Shown in pieces: positions 1 to 7,400 of a stretch of 9,601 nucleotides of DNA. How positions within the stretch are numbered: position 1 is the first letter of the stretch; every line of letters begins with the position of its first letter. The notes under the pieces are model-generated. The model was not told the DNA's origin, did no database searches, and saw only the letters and a program-made list of their open reading frames with translations. The DNA comes from Candidatus Aminicenantota bacterium (lineage in GTDB: Bacteria > Acidobacteriota > Aminicenantia > Aminicenantales > Aminicenantaceae), in assembly GCA_030614645.1 (NCBI GenBank), contig JAUWTR010000030.1, forward strand, positions 1 to 9,601, read 5' to 3'. Position numbers and translations under genes: made by a program.

Positions 1-70
1 GCGTAGCGTCGCCTGGTAGCGCACAGCGTTCGGGACGCTGGGGTCGTGGGTTCGAATCCCACCGCCCCGA
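1..70 (+). tRNA. tRNA-Pro (anticodon CGG), 5' end cut by window edge
   Basis: A proline tRNA reading CCG codons, missing its first four bases. The D-stem is GCG (6-8) with CGC (20-22), and the loop contains GGTAG. The anticodon stem is CAGCG (24-28) with CGCTG (36-40), enclosing the seven-base loop TTCGGGA; the anticodon CGG is at 31-33. The variable loop has five bases (41-45). The T-stem is GTGGG/CCCAC around TTCGAAT (46-62). The 3' acceptor strand is CGCCCCG (63-69) with discriminator A70. The first three bases, GCG, are the end of the 5' acceptor strand, so CGGG lies just outside the window. The next bases are TCA, so CCA is not encoded and must be added by the CCA-adding enzyme. Confidence 0.95.
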
Positions 71-122
71 TCAGTTGCAATCATCTGTCAGTTAAAAAAA
101 AGTCCTCGAAAAACAATATTAG

Positions 123-240
123 ACGCGGATCTACACGGATAAGGCTAAGAAGCTTTTTGTTTTTCCCATTCAAACTCAACGCAATAAACCCAATACACGC
201 ACGACAATAGACGACAAGATACGACAAGATACGACATTTA
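123..240. repeat. 10-bp periodic tandem repeats in the tRNA/DUF362 spacer
   Basis: Two short repeat blocks share a 10-bp period. At 123-142 two units, ACGCGGATCT and ACACGGATAA, match at 7 of 10 positions. At 201-240 four units follow head to tail: ACGACAATAG, ACGACAAGAT, ACGACAAGAT and ACGACATTTA; the middle two are identical. There is no spacer structure of the CRISPR kind. The rest of 71-340 holds no convincing gene. It contains a 5-bp inverted repeat CTGTC/GACAG (244-258) and a run of seven G (329-335) just beyond the DUF362 stop codon. Confidence 0.7.
141..164 (+). terminator. Possible weak intrinsic terminator after the tRNA
   Basis: AAGGCT (141-146) can pair with AGCTTT (151-156), with one G-U wobble, around a four-base AAGA loop. 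TTGTTTTT follows at 157-164. The stem is only six base pairs and AT-rich, so this is a weak candidate. It is oriented to end the tRNA-Pro transcript. Confidence 0.3.
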
Positions 241-340
241 AGACTGTCTTATTGACAGAGTTTGAGTACAGATTTATTTTATTATTGTCAGCACAGCAAA
301 AAGTTGAGTAAGTTGTCAGAAATGCAAAGGGGGGGTGATG

Positions 341-1432
341 TTAAGAAATTTCAATCAATTCATAATCATTGGTTCCCAATCCGATCTTCTCTCCATATAT
401 AAGCTGAACAGACCAGTCAATATCATTATGGATTTTTAAAACATCCTTTCCAGCAGTTTTGTTCACAAGGTCGACTGAAGCCCTGTCAATAGCAACAGGA
501 TCCAGGGACCCGAGGATACCGATATCCTCTACTATCAAAGGAGCATCCTTACACATGCAATCACAATCTTTTGTAATTTTTATCAGGAAATTAATATATC
601 CAGCTTTTTTATAAAAAAGTTTCTGAACAGCTGCAGCATACTCTGCCATTTTCTCCTGCACTCTGACTTTATCATTATCCCATGTAAGCTTGATGGCACC
701 TGCAGTACATACTACCAGACACTCTCCACACCCGATACATTTATCTTCTTTAATAAAAGCTTTTCCATTTTTTTCTACAATGCTATCAGCTGGACAGTAA
801 TCAAAACAAGTACCGCAAAACTTGCATACTTCCTGATTTACACGAGGATGGACCACAGAATGCTGCTCCAATTTTCCCGCCCGAGATGCACAACCCATCC
901 CCAGATTTTTAATAGCTGCCCCAAAGCCTGTGAGAATATGCCCGGTAAAATGACTTAAACACAACAGAATATCTGTATGCCCGAAAGTACCGGCAACCTT
1001 TGCGGTTTTCACTCTGGGAAAGTCAACTTGTACATTCTCTTCATACCGGCCAATAATCCCATCAGCAATAATGACAGGAATCCCAAGGGCCGCCTGGGTG
1101 AACCCATGTCCATAGGCAAGCTGGTGATGTTTCACAGAATTTGACCGATGCCCTATATACAGAGTATTTGTATCAGTTAAGAATACTTGTGCTTTCTTTT
1201 GTTTAAGCCGTTTAATCAAAGAGGAAAGCCAGAGAGGCTTTATGAAACCTTTATTGCCTTTTTCTCCAAAATGAATTTTTAGAGCAGTAAAAGAATCCTT
1301 TTCTATCTCCTTTTCCAATCCCAGTCGGACAAAAACTTTCTCCGTTTTTTTTGCCAGGCTTTTAAACGGTTCTTTCCCGGCAGCTGGTATAAAAAAAACT
1401 TTAGCGGACATATACTGTAACTTTTTCCCCAT
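341..1432 (-). CDS. DUF362 domain protein with two [4Fe-4S] ferredoxin-type motifs
   Basis: A 363-residue cytoplasmic iron-sulfur protein of the DUF362 family, whose biochemical role is not established. The N-terminal two-thirds has family hallmarks: KIHFGEKG (52-59), DTNTLY (87-92), HFTGH (161-165), and FGAAIKNLGMGCASRAGK (170-187) with Cys181. Then come two ferredoxin motifs: C203, C206, C209, C213 and C232, C235, C238, C242, each CxxCxxCxxxC followed by a small residue/Ala pattern typical of [4Fe-4S] binding. A further cysteine cluster, CDCMC (290-294), precedes the conserved DIGILGSLDPVAIDRASVDL segment (303-322). It is the last gene of a three-gene minus-strand operon, 10 bp after the aminotransferase. 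The start at 1432 lacks a strong ribosome site. An internal ATG at residue 8 (MSAKVFFIP, codon 1409-1411) fits the usual N-terminus of the family and may be the true start. An electron-transfer role is inferred from the clusters. Confidence 0.88.
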   Translation of the reverse strand: MGKKLQYMSAKVFFIPAAGKEPFKSLAKKTEKVFVRLGLEKEIEKDSFTALKIHFGEKGNKGFIKPLWLSSLIKRLKQKKAQVFLTDTNTLYIGHRSNSVKHHQLAYGHGFTQAALGIPVIIADGIIGRYEENVQVDFPRVKTAKVAGTFGHTDILLCLSHFTGHILTGFGAAIKNLGMGCASRAGKLEQHSVVHPRVNQEVCKFCGTCFDYCPADSIVEKNGKAFIKEDKCIGCGECLVVCTAGAIKLTWDNDKVRVQEKMAEYAAAVQKLFYKKAGYINFLIKITKDCDCMCKDAPLIVEDIGILGSLDPVAIDRASVDLVNKTAGKDVLKIHNDIDWSVQLIYGEKIGLGTNDYELIEIS

Positions 1433-1442
1433 AATTAATTCT

Positions 1443-2549
1443 TTAGGATTTCCAATCGTATCCTACCGCGGAAAGAGTCGATTCAATCGCACTTATTGCA
1501 AATTCAACCTGGGAAAAGGATAGATTCCCCATATGTCCCATTCTGAAGACCTTTCCTGCTACCTCGCCCAGACCTCCAGCTACTATTACTCCCTTGTCTG
1601 CCAGAATACTGCGGAATGATTTATCCTCAACCCCTTCCGGGTAATATACAACAGATAAAGTATCTGCTAGATATGAGGCTTGAGTAAATAGTTTGAATCC
1701 ATATGTTTTTAACGCTGCCCTAAAATTCTGGGCGATTTTTTCATGCCGGTCAAATCGTTTTTCCATTCCTTCTTCCAGCATTATTTTTGTGCCTTCATAA
1801 AAAGCCCTTATCTCATTCACACAGGGGGTTGAAAAATATTTAGATGGATCTTTCATTATCGGCAGCCAGCGCAAAAGATCAGCATAATATGCAGGAATGT
1901 ATTTCATCTGTTTTCTTTTCTTCATGGCTCTCTCGGACATTACCACTACTGCAAGTCCCGGAGGGACTCCAAAGCATTTTTGAGCTGCAGTTAAAATCAC
2001 ATCAACACCCCAATCATCCATCCGCTCTTCAATTCCACCAGTGGCACAAACTCCATCGAGAATAAACAGACTATTACTGCCTTTTAACAGTTCCACATAA
2101 TCTTTAACCGGCGCACAGGCTCCGGTTGCAGTATCAACATGAGTAGAAGCGACTGCAGCATAATTCTCCTGAGAAAGCCGGGCTTCAAGTTCCTCTGCTG
2201 GAACAGCTTCGCCCCAGGCTGACTGAATAACATCACAACCGATTCCAAAACTCTCTGCAATCTGAGACATCCTTTGCCCAAAATATCCCTGAGAAAGAAC
2301 AAGTATTTTCTCCTTCTGCGCAACAGTATTTAGTAATGCCATCTCCATGGATAGGGTTCCAGCTCCAGCAACAATAAATGGTTCCCCTCTCTTACAGAAT
2401 ACGATCTTCTTTAAATTTTCCAAAGCATCCCTTGATTCACTGATCATTATCGGACTTACATGAGACACAGTAGGTAAAGAAAGCCTGTTAATGATGCGAG
2501 GATGGACGGGTGTCGGACCCGGGATTAATAGTAATTTTTCTTTTTCCAT
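1443..2549 (-). CDS. Class V PLP-dependent aminotransferase (alanine-glyoxylate / serine-pyruvate / phosphoserine type)
   Basis: A 368-residue fold-type I aminotransferase of class V, close in pattern to the alanine-glyoxylate/serine-pyruvate group that also includes the so-called soluble hydrogenase 42 kDa subunit. Visible marks are the N-terminal LLLIPGPTPVHPRI (6-19), the GAGTLSMEMAL segment (52-62) that contacts the PLP phosphate, D155 in FILDGVCATGG, which would hold the pyridine nitrogen, and Lys181 in TAAQKCFGVPPGLA, the expected Schiff-base lysine. The TPCVNEI loop (231-237) and R327 in FRMGHMGN, which should bind the substrate carboxylate, follow. Length is normal and no key residue is missing. 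A strong site (AAAAGGAG, minus strand, 2561-2568) lies 11 nt before the ATG. It sits 22 bp after the HAD phosphatase gene and 10 bp before the DUF362 gene. The true amino donor and acceptor cannot be read from the sequence; glyoxylate, pyruvate and 3-phosphohydroxypyruvate are all possible. Confidence 0.9.
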   Translation of the reverse strand: MEKEKLLLIPGPTPVHPRIINRLSLPTVSHVSPIMISESRDALENLKKIVFCKRGEPFIVAGAGTLSMEMALLNTVAQKEKILVLSQGYFGQRMSQIAESFGIGCDVIQSAWGEAVPAEELEARLSQENYAAVASTHVDTATGACAPVKDYVELLKGSNSLFILDGVCATGGIEERMDDWGVDVILTAAQKCFGVPPGLAVVVMSERAMKKRKQMKYIPAYYADLLRWLPIMKDPSKYFSTPCVNEIRAFYEGTKIMLEEGMEKRFDRHEKIAQNFRAALKTYGFKLFTQASYLADTLSVVYYPEGVEDKSFRSILADKGVIVAGGLGEVAGKVFRMGHMGNLSFSQVEFAISAIESTLSAVGYDWKS

Positions 2550-2571
2550 TGTATTTTTTTCTCCTTTTTAA

Positions 2572-3159
2572 TCATGAATTAATTGTTAAGGTAATAATTT
2601 TTTGCTTTAGTTCTTTATATGAACCAACTCTATCCGCAGCGTCTGATTCGATTTGTTCTTCCTTGTTTCCTAAAATAAAAACTTTATCAATTCCGGCAGC
2701 CTCAGCTGCAAGAATATCAAAAAAAGAATCCCCCACCACACAGCACTCAGTGTTGCAAAAATCAAACCTTTTCAAAACCTCAAGAAAAGGATCAGGAGAA
2801 GGCTTCCAGAGCCCGCTTTCCCTGGACATGACCAGATCAAAGCTCAACTTGAATTTTTCCAAAAGAAAAACAACATTTTTCCTGGAATTATTAGTAACTA
2901 GAGATGTTTTTATCTTCTGTTCTTGTGCAAATTCCAAAAAATCCTTTATTCCATCCTTAAGCTCAGCCCTCTGTGTCGCTATTTGCTCATATTTCTCAAG
3001 GACCTTCCATTTTTTTGTTTTTTCCGGTTCTTTTAGTCCTTTAATATAAGACAAGATCGGCTTTCCTCCGGTATTCAGGTCAGATTTAATTTTTTTCCAA
3101 TCATACGGAACATCTACAATAGTACCATCCATGTCAAAAATAATTAATTTAATCTTCAT
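2572..3159 (-). CDS. HAD-superfamily phosphatase, phosphoglycolate phosphatase-like
   Basis: A 195-residue soluble HAD-family hydrolase, probably a small-molecule phosphatase. All four HAD motifs are present: I, FDMDGT (8-13) with nucleophile D9 and acid/base D11; II, LVTNN (87-91) with T89; III, K119 in SGLWKPSPDPF; IV, VGDSFFDI (142-149) with D144 and D148. A helical cap lies between motifs I and II (about 15-80), placing it with the phosphoglycolate phosphatase/beta-phosphoglucomutase-like group. The ATG is secure because motif I begins at residue 8, although the upstream region (AATAGACGACATTAAAA) has no clear Shine-Dalgarno site. It is the first gene of the minus-strand operon. Paired with a class V aminotransferase it could act on phosphoglycolate, feeding glyoxylate/glycine metabolism, or on phosphoserine in serine synthesis. 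The substrate is inference only. Confidence 0.88.
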   Translation of the reverse strand: MKIKLIIFDMDGTIVDVPYDWKKIKSDLNTGGKPILSYIKGLKEPEKTKKWKVLEKYEQIATQRAELKDGIKDFLEFAQEQKIKTSLVTNNSRKNVVFLLEKFKLSFDLVMSRESGLWKPSPDPFLEVLKRFDFCNTECCVVGDSFFDILAAEAAGIDKVFILGNKEEQIESDAADRVGSYKELKQKIITLTINS

Positions 3160-3192
3160 TTTTAATGTCGTCTATTTTTTCATCACAATAGA

Positions 3193-3221
3193 ATCATACA
3201 ATAGTAAATAGAAAATGGAAA
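3193..3221 (-). promoter_or_regulatory. Candidate sigma70-type promoter for the HAD/aminotransferase/DUF362 operon
   Basis: On the minus strand TTTCCA (3216-3221) is followed after 17 bp by TATGAT (3193-3198), matching the -35 and -10 consensus at 4 of 6 and 5 of 6. The expected transcript would start about 25 nt upstream of the HAD ATG at 3159. Its -35 hexamer is the same six base pairs used, in reverse, by the candidate promoter of the divergent membrane protein gene. Confidence 0.45.
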
Positions 3222-3244
3222 TTGTTATCCAGATTTGATATAAT
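3216..3244 (+). promoter_or_regulatory. Extended -10 promoter for the small membrane protein gene
   Basis: A perfect TATAAT (3239-3244) is preceded by TGA, giving an extended -10 (TGnTATAAT). A weak -35, TGGAAA (3216-3221), is 17 bp upstream. The -10 lies about 40 bp before the ATG at 3285, and a near-ideal ribosome site AAGGAGG (3271-3277, 7 nt spacing) follows. Strong, possibly constitutive expression is inferred. Confidence 0.65.
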
Positions 3245-3284
3245 TTATCAAAAGATTTATGATACTTAAAAAGGAGGAATTCTT

Positions 3285-3527
3285 ATGGAAAAATTCTTAG
3301 CTGTTTTTTTCGGGTTAGTTTCAATGGCCGGTGGAGTTTTGCTGGTACTATTTGTATGGGGGCCTTTGGTCCTTAATTTCGTACTTGCTTGTATTCCTCT
3401 CGTTCTGTTTTTCGGAGGTATGATCGCCTTCCTTGCTGGGATCAGCAGTATGAAAGATGCTTCCAGAGCAAAAAACCTTGAAGAAGAGCCTGAAGTAAAA
3501 ACTGAAGAAGAGCTAAACAAAGAATAA
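3285..3527 (+). CDS. Small two-helix membrane protein of unknown function
   Basis: An 80-residue protein with two likely membrane helices, about residues 5-27 and 29-52, separated by a short WGP-containing turn. Glycine pairs (GG) lie in the first helix and near the second. An acidic, charged C-terminal tail (about 56-80, LEEEPEVKTEEELNKE) follows. There is no export-signal cleavage site or catalytic motif, and I do not recognise the family. The ATG is well supported by AAGGAGG seven bases upstream and by an extended -10 promoter. The gene stands alone: the HAD operon diverges from it, and the RHH gene converges on it with the two stop codons directly adjacent (TAA at 3525-3527, complement of TTA at 3528-3530). 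By charge, both ends probably face the cytoplasm. Its role is unknown. Confidence 0.8.
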   Translation: MEKFLAVFFGLVSMAGGVLLVLFVWGPLVLNFVLACIPLVLFFGGMIAFLAGISSMKDASRAKNLEEEPEVKTEEELNKE

Positions 3528-3539
3528 TTATTTCTTTTT
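3519..3539. terminator. Possible weak bidirectional terminator at the convergent stop codons
   Basis: AAAGAA (3519-3524) can pair with TTCTTT (3532-3537) around a loop that contains both stop codons, with T-rich sequence beyond on each strand. The stem is all but one pair A-T, so stability is low. It is noted because the two genes leave no other room for a terminator between them. Confidence 0.25.
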
Positions 3540-3944
3540 ACCTGTTGTTTTTTTGCTGCTCTCCTTTGCGGATTTATCCATTTCATTTATTACAATTGTT
3601 TTAAGTTCTTCTCTAATTTTTTCCATTTTTTTTAATTTTCCAGTTATCTTAGTAAAAATATCTTTCTGCACTCCTATGCCTTCCTGAATAAGAAATGCAG
3701 CGCTTTCAGAACGGCTTTTAAAAAGGCCTGCTTCTACAAGCATATTCAACTTCTCATTACATTCATCATTCACCCTGATCGTCAGTACTGTATTACGTGA
3801 CGATAAAGCTTTATCCACAATTTTTCTTAAAGATTCAGCAGTTTTTATCGCGATTTTTTCCACATGAGCACCAAATTCATCCAAAGGGTTCCGTTTTTTG
3901 TTTTTTTTATCTGATCCTTCATTTTCTGTTTTATTGTCTTTCAT
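3528..3944 (-). CDS. Ribbon-helix-helix DNA-binding protein, probable autoregulator
   Basis: A 138-residue protein with a central RHH-like segment. A strand, NTVLTIRVND (51-60), would insert in the major groove as a dimer. Helix A is about 61-72, the turn is GLFKSRSE (73-80), and helix B is SESAAFLIQEGI (79-90). The hydrophobic pattern and the G-hydrophobic-x-S-R-S-E turn match CopG/Arc/MetJ-type regulators. Flanking it are a highly charged, probably disordered N-terminus (1-20) and a helical, coiled-coil-like, lysine-rich C-terminus (91-138). The tails make it larger than minimal RHH proteins. The start is well set by AGGAGG eight bases upstream. No toxin gene adjoins it, so an antitoxin role is not favoured. 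A palindrome with extra half-sites lies directly upstream in its own promoter, which suggests autoregulation, and the divergent kinase operon may be a second target. Confidence 0.75.
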   Translation of the reverse strand: MKDNKTENEGSDKKNKKRNPLDEFGAHVEKIAIKTAESLRKIVDKALSSRNTVLTIRVNDECNEKLNMLVEAGLFKSRSESAAFLIQEGIGVQKDIFTKITGKLKKMEKIREELKTIVINEMDKSAKESSKKTTGKKK

Positions 3945-3962
3945 TTTCCGAGCCTCCTGTGT

Positions 3963-3987
3963 TTTGTAATCTAATTACAAATTACAA
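3963..3987. promoter_or_regulatory. Candidate RHH operator: perfect palindrome plus third half-site
   Basis: TTTGTAAT (3963-3970), CTA, ATTACAAA (3974-3981) is a perfect 8-bp inverted repeat with a 3-bp spacer. A further ATTACAA (3981-3987) follows in tandem with ATTACAA (3974-3980). A fourth near-match, ATGTAAT (6 of 7 to TTGTAAT), lies at 4029-4035 beside the plus-strand start. The array overlaps the -10 and initial transcribed region of the RHH gene. Tandem and inverted short half-sites are typical of RHH operators. That this RHH protein binds here is inferred from position. Confidence 0.55.
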
Positions 3988-4007
3988 CAATACTCGTTAT
4001 TTGTCAA
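3981..4007 (-). promoter_or_regulatory. Candidate promoter for the RHH gene
   Basis: On the minus strand a perfect -35 TTGACA (4002-4007) is followed by TGTAAT (3981-3986, 5 of 6) with a 15-bp spacer. The spacer is short, but TGT before the hexamer supplies an extended -10. The -10 coincides with the third operator half-site, so a bound repressor would block it. Confidence 0.5.
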
Positions 4008-4030
4008 GTATCAATATTTTACCTTATCAT
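4001..4030 (+). promoter_or_regulatory. Candidate promoter for the exported protein/kinase/methyltransferase operon
   Basis: TTGTCA (4001-4006, 5 of 6) and TATCAT (4025-4030, 5 of 6) are separated by 18 bp. Transcription would start near 4037, leaving a leader of only about 16 nt before the GTG at 4053. The -35 overlaps, on the opposite strand, the -35 of the RHH gene, so the two promoters are back to back. The near-match half-site at 4029-4035 lies on its -10/start region. Confidence 0.45.
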
Positions 4031-4052
4031 GTAATTGTGATAAAATTTTTTT

Positions 4053-4487
4053 GTGAGCAATTTCCTTGTTTCATTACTTTTGTTAACCTCCCTCCAGATC
4101 TCCCCTTTTACCAGTGCTATTGAAAAAGCATTTCTGCAAAATAATGAAAAAATGCTGTTCGCTTTATTCCCAGAAAACGGTTATATCAACATTTCTTTCC
4201 CTGATCCGATCTCATTTTCCGATCAGATCTCAAGCCAGCAAGCTTATTATCTTTTCAAGAATATTTTTTCCTCTTTTTCAACTTTTGAATTTTACTCTGC
4301 ACTTCCCTACAAAGCAGCAAACGAAAATAGTTTTATCCTAAAGACCAGGTGGTCTTTTCGCAACAGAAAAAACCGCCACCAATATGTCTTTCAGGTATTC
4401 TTTTATATAACAAAGCTGGAAGACCCAAGCAATGAACCTGGAAAGCATCAATGGCAAATAACAGAACTAAAAGCGGCAGAGATCTAA
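4053..4487 (+). CDS. Small exported protein, NTF2-like (DUF4783-like) by pattern
   Basis: A 144-residue protein starting with GTG; stop codons in frame just upstream (4038-4043) exclude an earlier start. Residues 4-22 form a hydrophobic signal-like segment ending ...PFTSA, with a possible cleavage site before IEKAF. The usual positive charge at the N-terminus is absent. The mature part alternates a helix (23-38), aromatic-rich strands (ISFPDPISF, 47-55), a helix (QQAYYLFKNIF, 52-62) and C-terminal strands (FILKTRW, YVFQVFFYITKLE, QWQITELKAAE). This resembles NTF2-like/DUF4783 domains, which usually bind ligands or pair with other proteins, but the assignment is by pattern only. There is no clear ribosome site, and the short leader implies weak initiation. 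The last 37 nt overlap the kinase gene, so the two are probably translationally coupled and the protein may be a periplasmic partner of the kinase sensor. Confidence 0.65.
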   Translation: MSNFLVSLLLLTSLQISPFTSAIEKAFLQNNEKMLFALFPENGYINISFPDPISFSDQISSQQAYYLFKNIFSSFSTFEFYSALPYKAANENSFILKTRWSFRNRKNRHQYVFQVFFYITKLEDPSNEPGKHQWQITELKAAEI

Positions 4488-7400
4488 ATCAAAATATGCG
4501 CCATATAATGAAAAAAATCTCAAAGTACGGCTTTATTCTTTCTCTTTTTTTCGCTTCTTTCTTTTTGATTCTGGTTGTAACGCGGCCGAATGTGAGCCCC
4601 TCAAATTATTATCAGAAAAGTTTAAAACAACTAAGATCCAAATCAAAATCAATCAAACTAAAATTCCAAGAACTTCTCGATGATACAGCCCAAAAAAAAG
4701 CCAGGGCTATAGAAATTCAAATCCCGGAAAAAATCAACGATCTCTTCAATACTTTAAAGCATTTAAACCCTTCCTCAAAAAACAGCGGCATTGGCTATTA
4801 CAACAGATTTGGAGAGCTTTTATTATGGAACGGCGGAGTTATCGATCTTCAAAATCTCCTCACACCAAAATCCGCCCCTTTTATATCCCAAAAAGGATCA
4901 ATTGTTATTCATAACAAAACTTCTTTCTACCTTATTTCAATCCAAAACCTGGGAGAAAAAGGCTATATAATCTTTTACCGGCTCTTAGCCTTTATTCCTC
5001 AATTCAAAGCTCAGTACCTGAAGGTATATCACTTTTTAAAAGAAGATCTGATGCAAAACTGTAGTATTGACTTCTGGGATTATAGAGAAGATGTCAGCGG
5101 ATTTGAAAAAATATTCATTAAGCATAACGATGAATTTATTGGCCAACCAAGACTTCAAAATGAAATTCAGACAATTTTTTTCCCTTTAAGAAACGAAGAA
5201 AACAAGATAATCGCTACCGTTACTCTAAGCTCTCTTTCTCTTCAAGTAAAACTCTCTTCTCAAAGAGAAAATCTTATGCTTATTTTTTATATCCTTTTAG
5301 GAATGAGCCTATTATTCCTCCTTAATCTCTTTCTAAAAAAATCCTCTTTCATTCAGTCACACAAACTGTGGAACAGCCTATTTATAGTTTTAATATTAAT
5401 TGGACTGCGGGCCCTATTCTTTCCCCTTAGTCAACTGGAGGCAGTACAGTCTTTACCGATTTTTTCTCCTTCAGCCGCCAGCTTCATATTCTTATGGGAT
5501 CTGGCAAAATCACCGGCAGATATATTCCTGACTTCATTTTTTCTTTTTCTTATCATAAGCTTTCTATTTTATCGGCTCAGAAATGTTTTCAAGCCAAAAC
5601 AAAGCAATCCTTCTTTTCTGCTTTCACTGATTATTAATTCAGCTGTTACAGCACTTTCATTCTCACTTCTTCTGCTTTTTCAAAAAATCCTTTTTAAACT
5701 AACTACCAATTCCAGCTTTAATCTGCTTAAGATTTCCAATGACCTGTCTTTTATTTTCCTGCATGTAAGTATCCTTTTAACTTTTACAGTCATAATAATT
5801 CTTATATATTCCGGATTTAAATTTGCTTCTACTTATTCCTCAAGCTTTTTCACTTTTATTATCCTTCTGCTATCAGGATTCACTGTATTGCAGTTTCTTT
5901 CCCAAATAAAACTATCATTCCTGATTACCTTATTCCAAACAGCTCTGATTGCTGCAGTAGCAGCCTCAGCTTATTTCAATAAATTGAAAGCAAAAAAAGA
6001 AATCCTAGCCATTATTTTTCTTCTATCAGTATTGCTTGTGCATGGAACGGTCAATAAAGCAAATATGGAGAAACACTCGTCTCTGGTGGGAAATTCTCTT
6101 CAAAAGTCGATCAAATCTCGGAAAAATTGGGGTTATTTTCTTATACAGCAGACAATTTTAGAAATTGAAAAAAGAAATGATGAAATAACTTCTCTTTTTT
6201 TTAGCTCTCAGCCCCAAGATCTGGCAAGCTCACTTTGGAATAAATCTCTTCTGGCAAAATTAAACTGGTATTCAAGCTTGGAAATTGTAGATCCGGAAGG
6301 AAAATCACTTTCCCGCTTTTCTCTTAATATACCTGGACTTTACCAGCCTCACTTTGATCTCCCCTTAAGCCCAAACTGGACTATACTGGAACAAAATTTG
6401 TCCTACTTGGTCAAGGACAAAGATTTCCTTATTGCTTACAAAGACTGGTTTGAGGCAGACAAATATCAAGGAAGGACTATACTCCATCTCGCATTCGATT
6501 ATGAAACACTCCCGTTTCTATATTTAGCTAACCCTTACTTTGAGCTTGTTAAAATCACTTCGATCCCCTCTCTTAACCAACTTGATCTTGGATTCGCTGT
6601 TTTTAATATGCAGGGAAAACCGGCGTATAATCCCAACAAGGTATCATCAGGAATTCCTCCTGCTCTTCTTCAAAAGATCAAAGATTCAAAAGAATCAATA
6701 TGGTCGACTTTCTCAGATAAAGGCAAAAAATTCAAGTGTCTTTATTTTAAGAATAGTGACAAAATATATGCCCTATTTGTTCCCATAAAAAGTATCCTCA
6801 CCTACTTAGTTGAATATCTAAAGCTCATTTCTCTTAATCTGGTCTTTTTTATCGCTGGTTTCCTTCTGTTCTCACTTATCTCCAGCCGGAAAAAATGGAA
6901 AAATCCTTTTTGGTCCTTCTCAAATCGAGTTTACATCGCATTTACAATTGTTGCCTTAATACCACTTCTTATTTTTACTTTTTCAACACGCAGCTTCTTT
7001 GCAAATATTTTCATACAGAAAATTACCGAAGAAGCAGAAGCTCAAGCAAATTTTGCCCGCCGGGTTATGGAAGAATTTATTTTACTTCAACAAGAGGAAA
7101 GAATCTCTTTGACTATTCCTCCTGATAATATGGTCCTTTGGATAAGCACGACCATATCCAATGACGTAAATTTATATGTTGATGGCAAACTTATCTCATC
7201 AAGCCGCCGGGAATTTTTTGATTCCGGGCTTCTTCCTGAGCTTATCGATGGTGAAATTTATTATAAAATACAATTCGAAAACAATCCTTTCTACATGCAA
7301 ACCCAAACGATCGGAGATTACTCTTTTCATACTCTTACTATCCCCTACTCATTCCAGAAATCAATTCTGCTGATTTCTCTCCCTTTTCCCCAAGAGCAGC

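Noticed and set aside
201..240. Tandem ACGACAAGAT units considered as a CRISPR array
   Set aside because: Units are 10 bp and contiguous with no unique spacers, and no cas gene is in the window.
1..340. tRNA-Pro 3' end as an integration (att) site for a mobile element
   Set aside because: I found no second copy of the tRNA 3' end in the window and no integrase or phage gene.
3166..3176. TGTCGTCTATT upstream of the HAD gene matching the complement of 206-216 in the tRNA spacer repeats
   Set aside because: An 11-bp match on opposite strands in AT-rich DNA, with no further similarity on either side; most likely chance.
3266..3586. 106-codon minus-strand frame opposite the small membrane protein
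   Set aside because: It is antisense to a gene with an excellent promoter and ribosome site, and its product is a low-complexity basic sequence with no family pattern.
3528..3944. RHH gene as the antitoxin of a toxin-antitoxin pair
   Set aside because: No toxin-sized soluble gene adjoins it on the same strand; the convergent neighbour is a two-helix membrane protein with its own promoter and is not co-transcribed.
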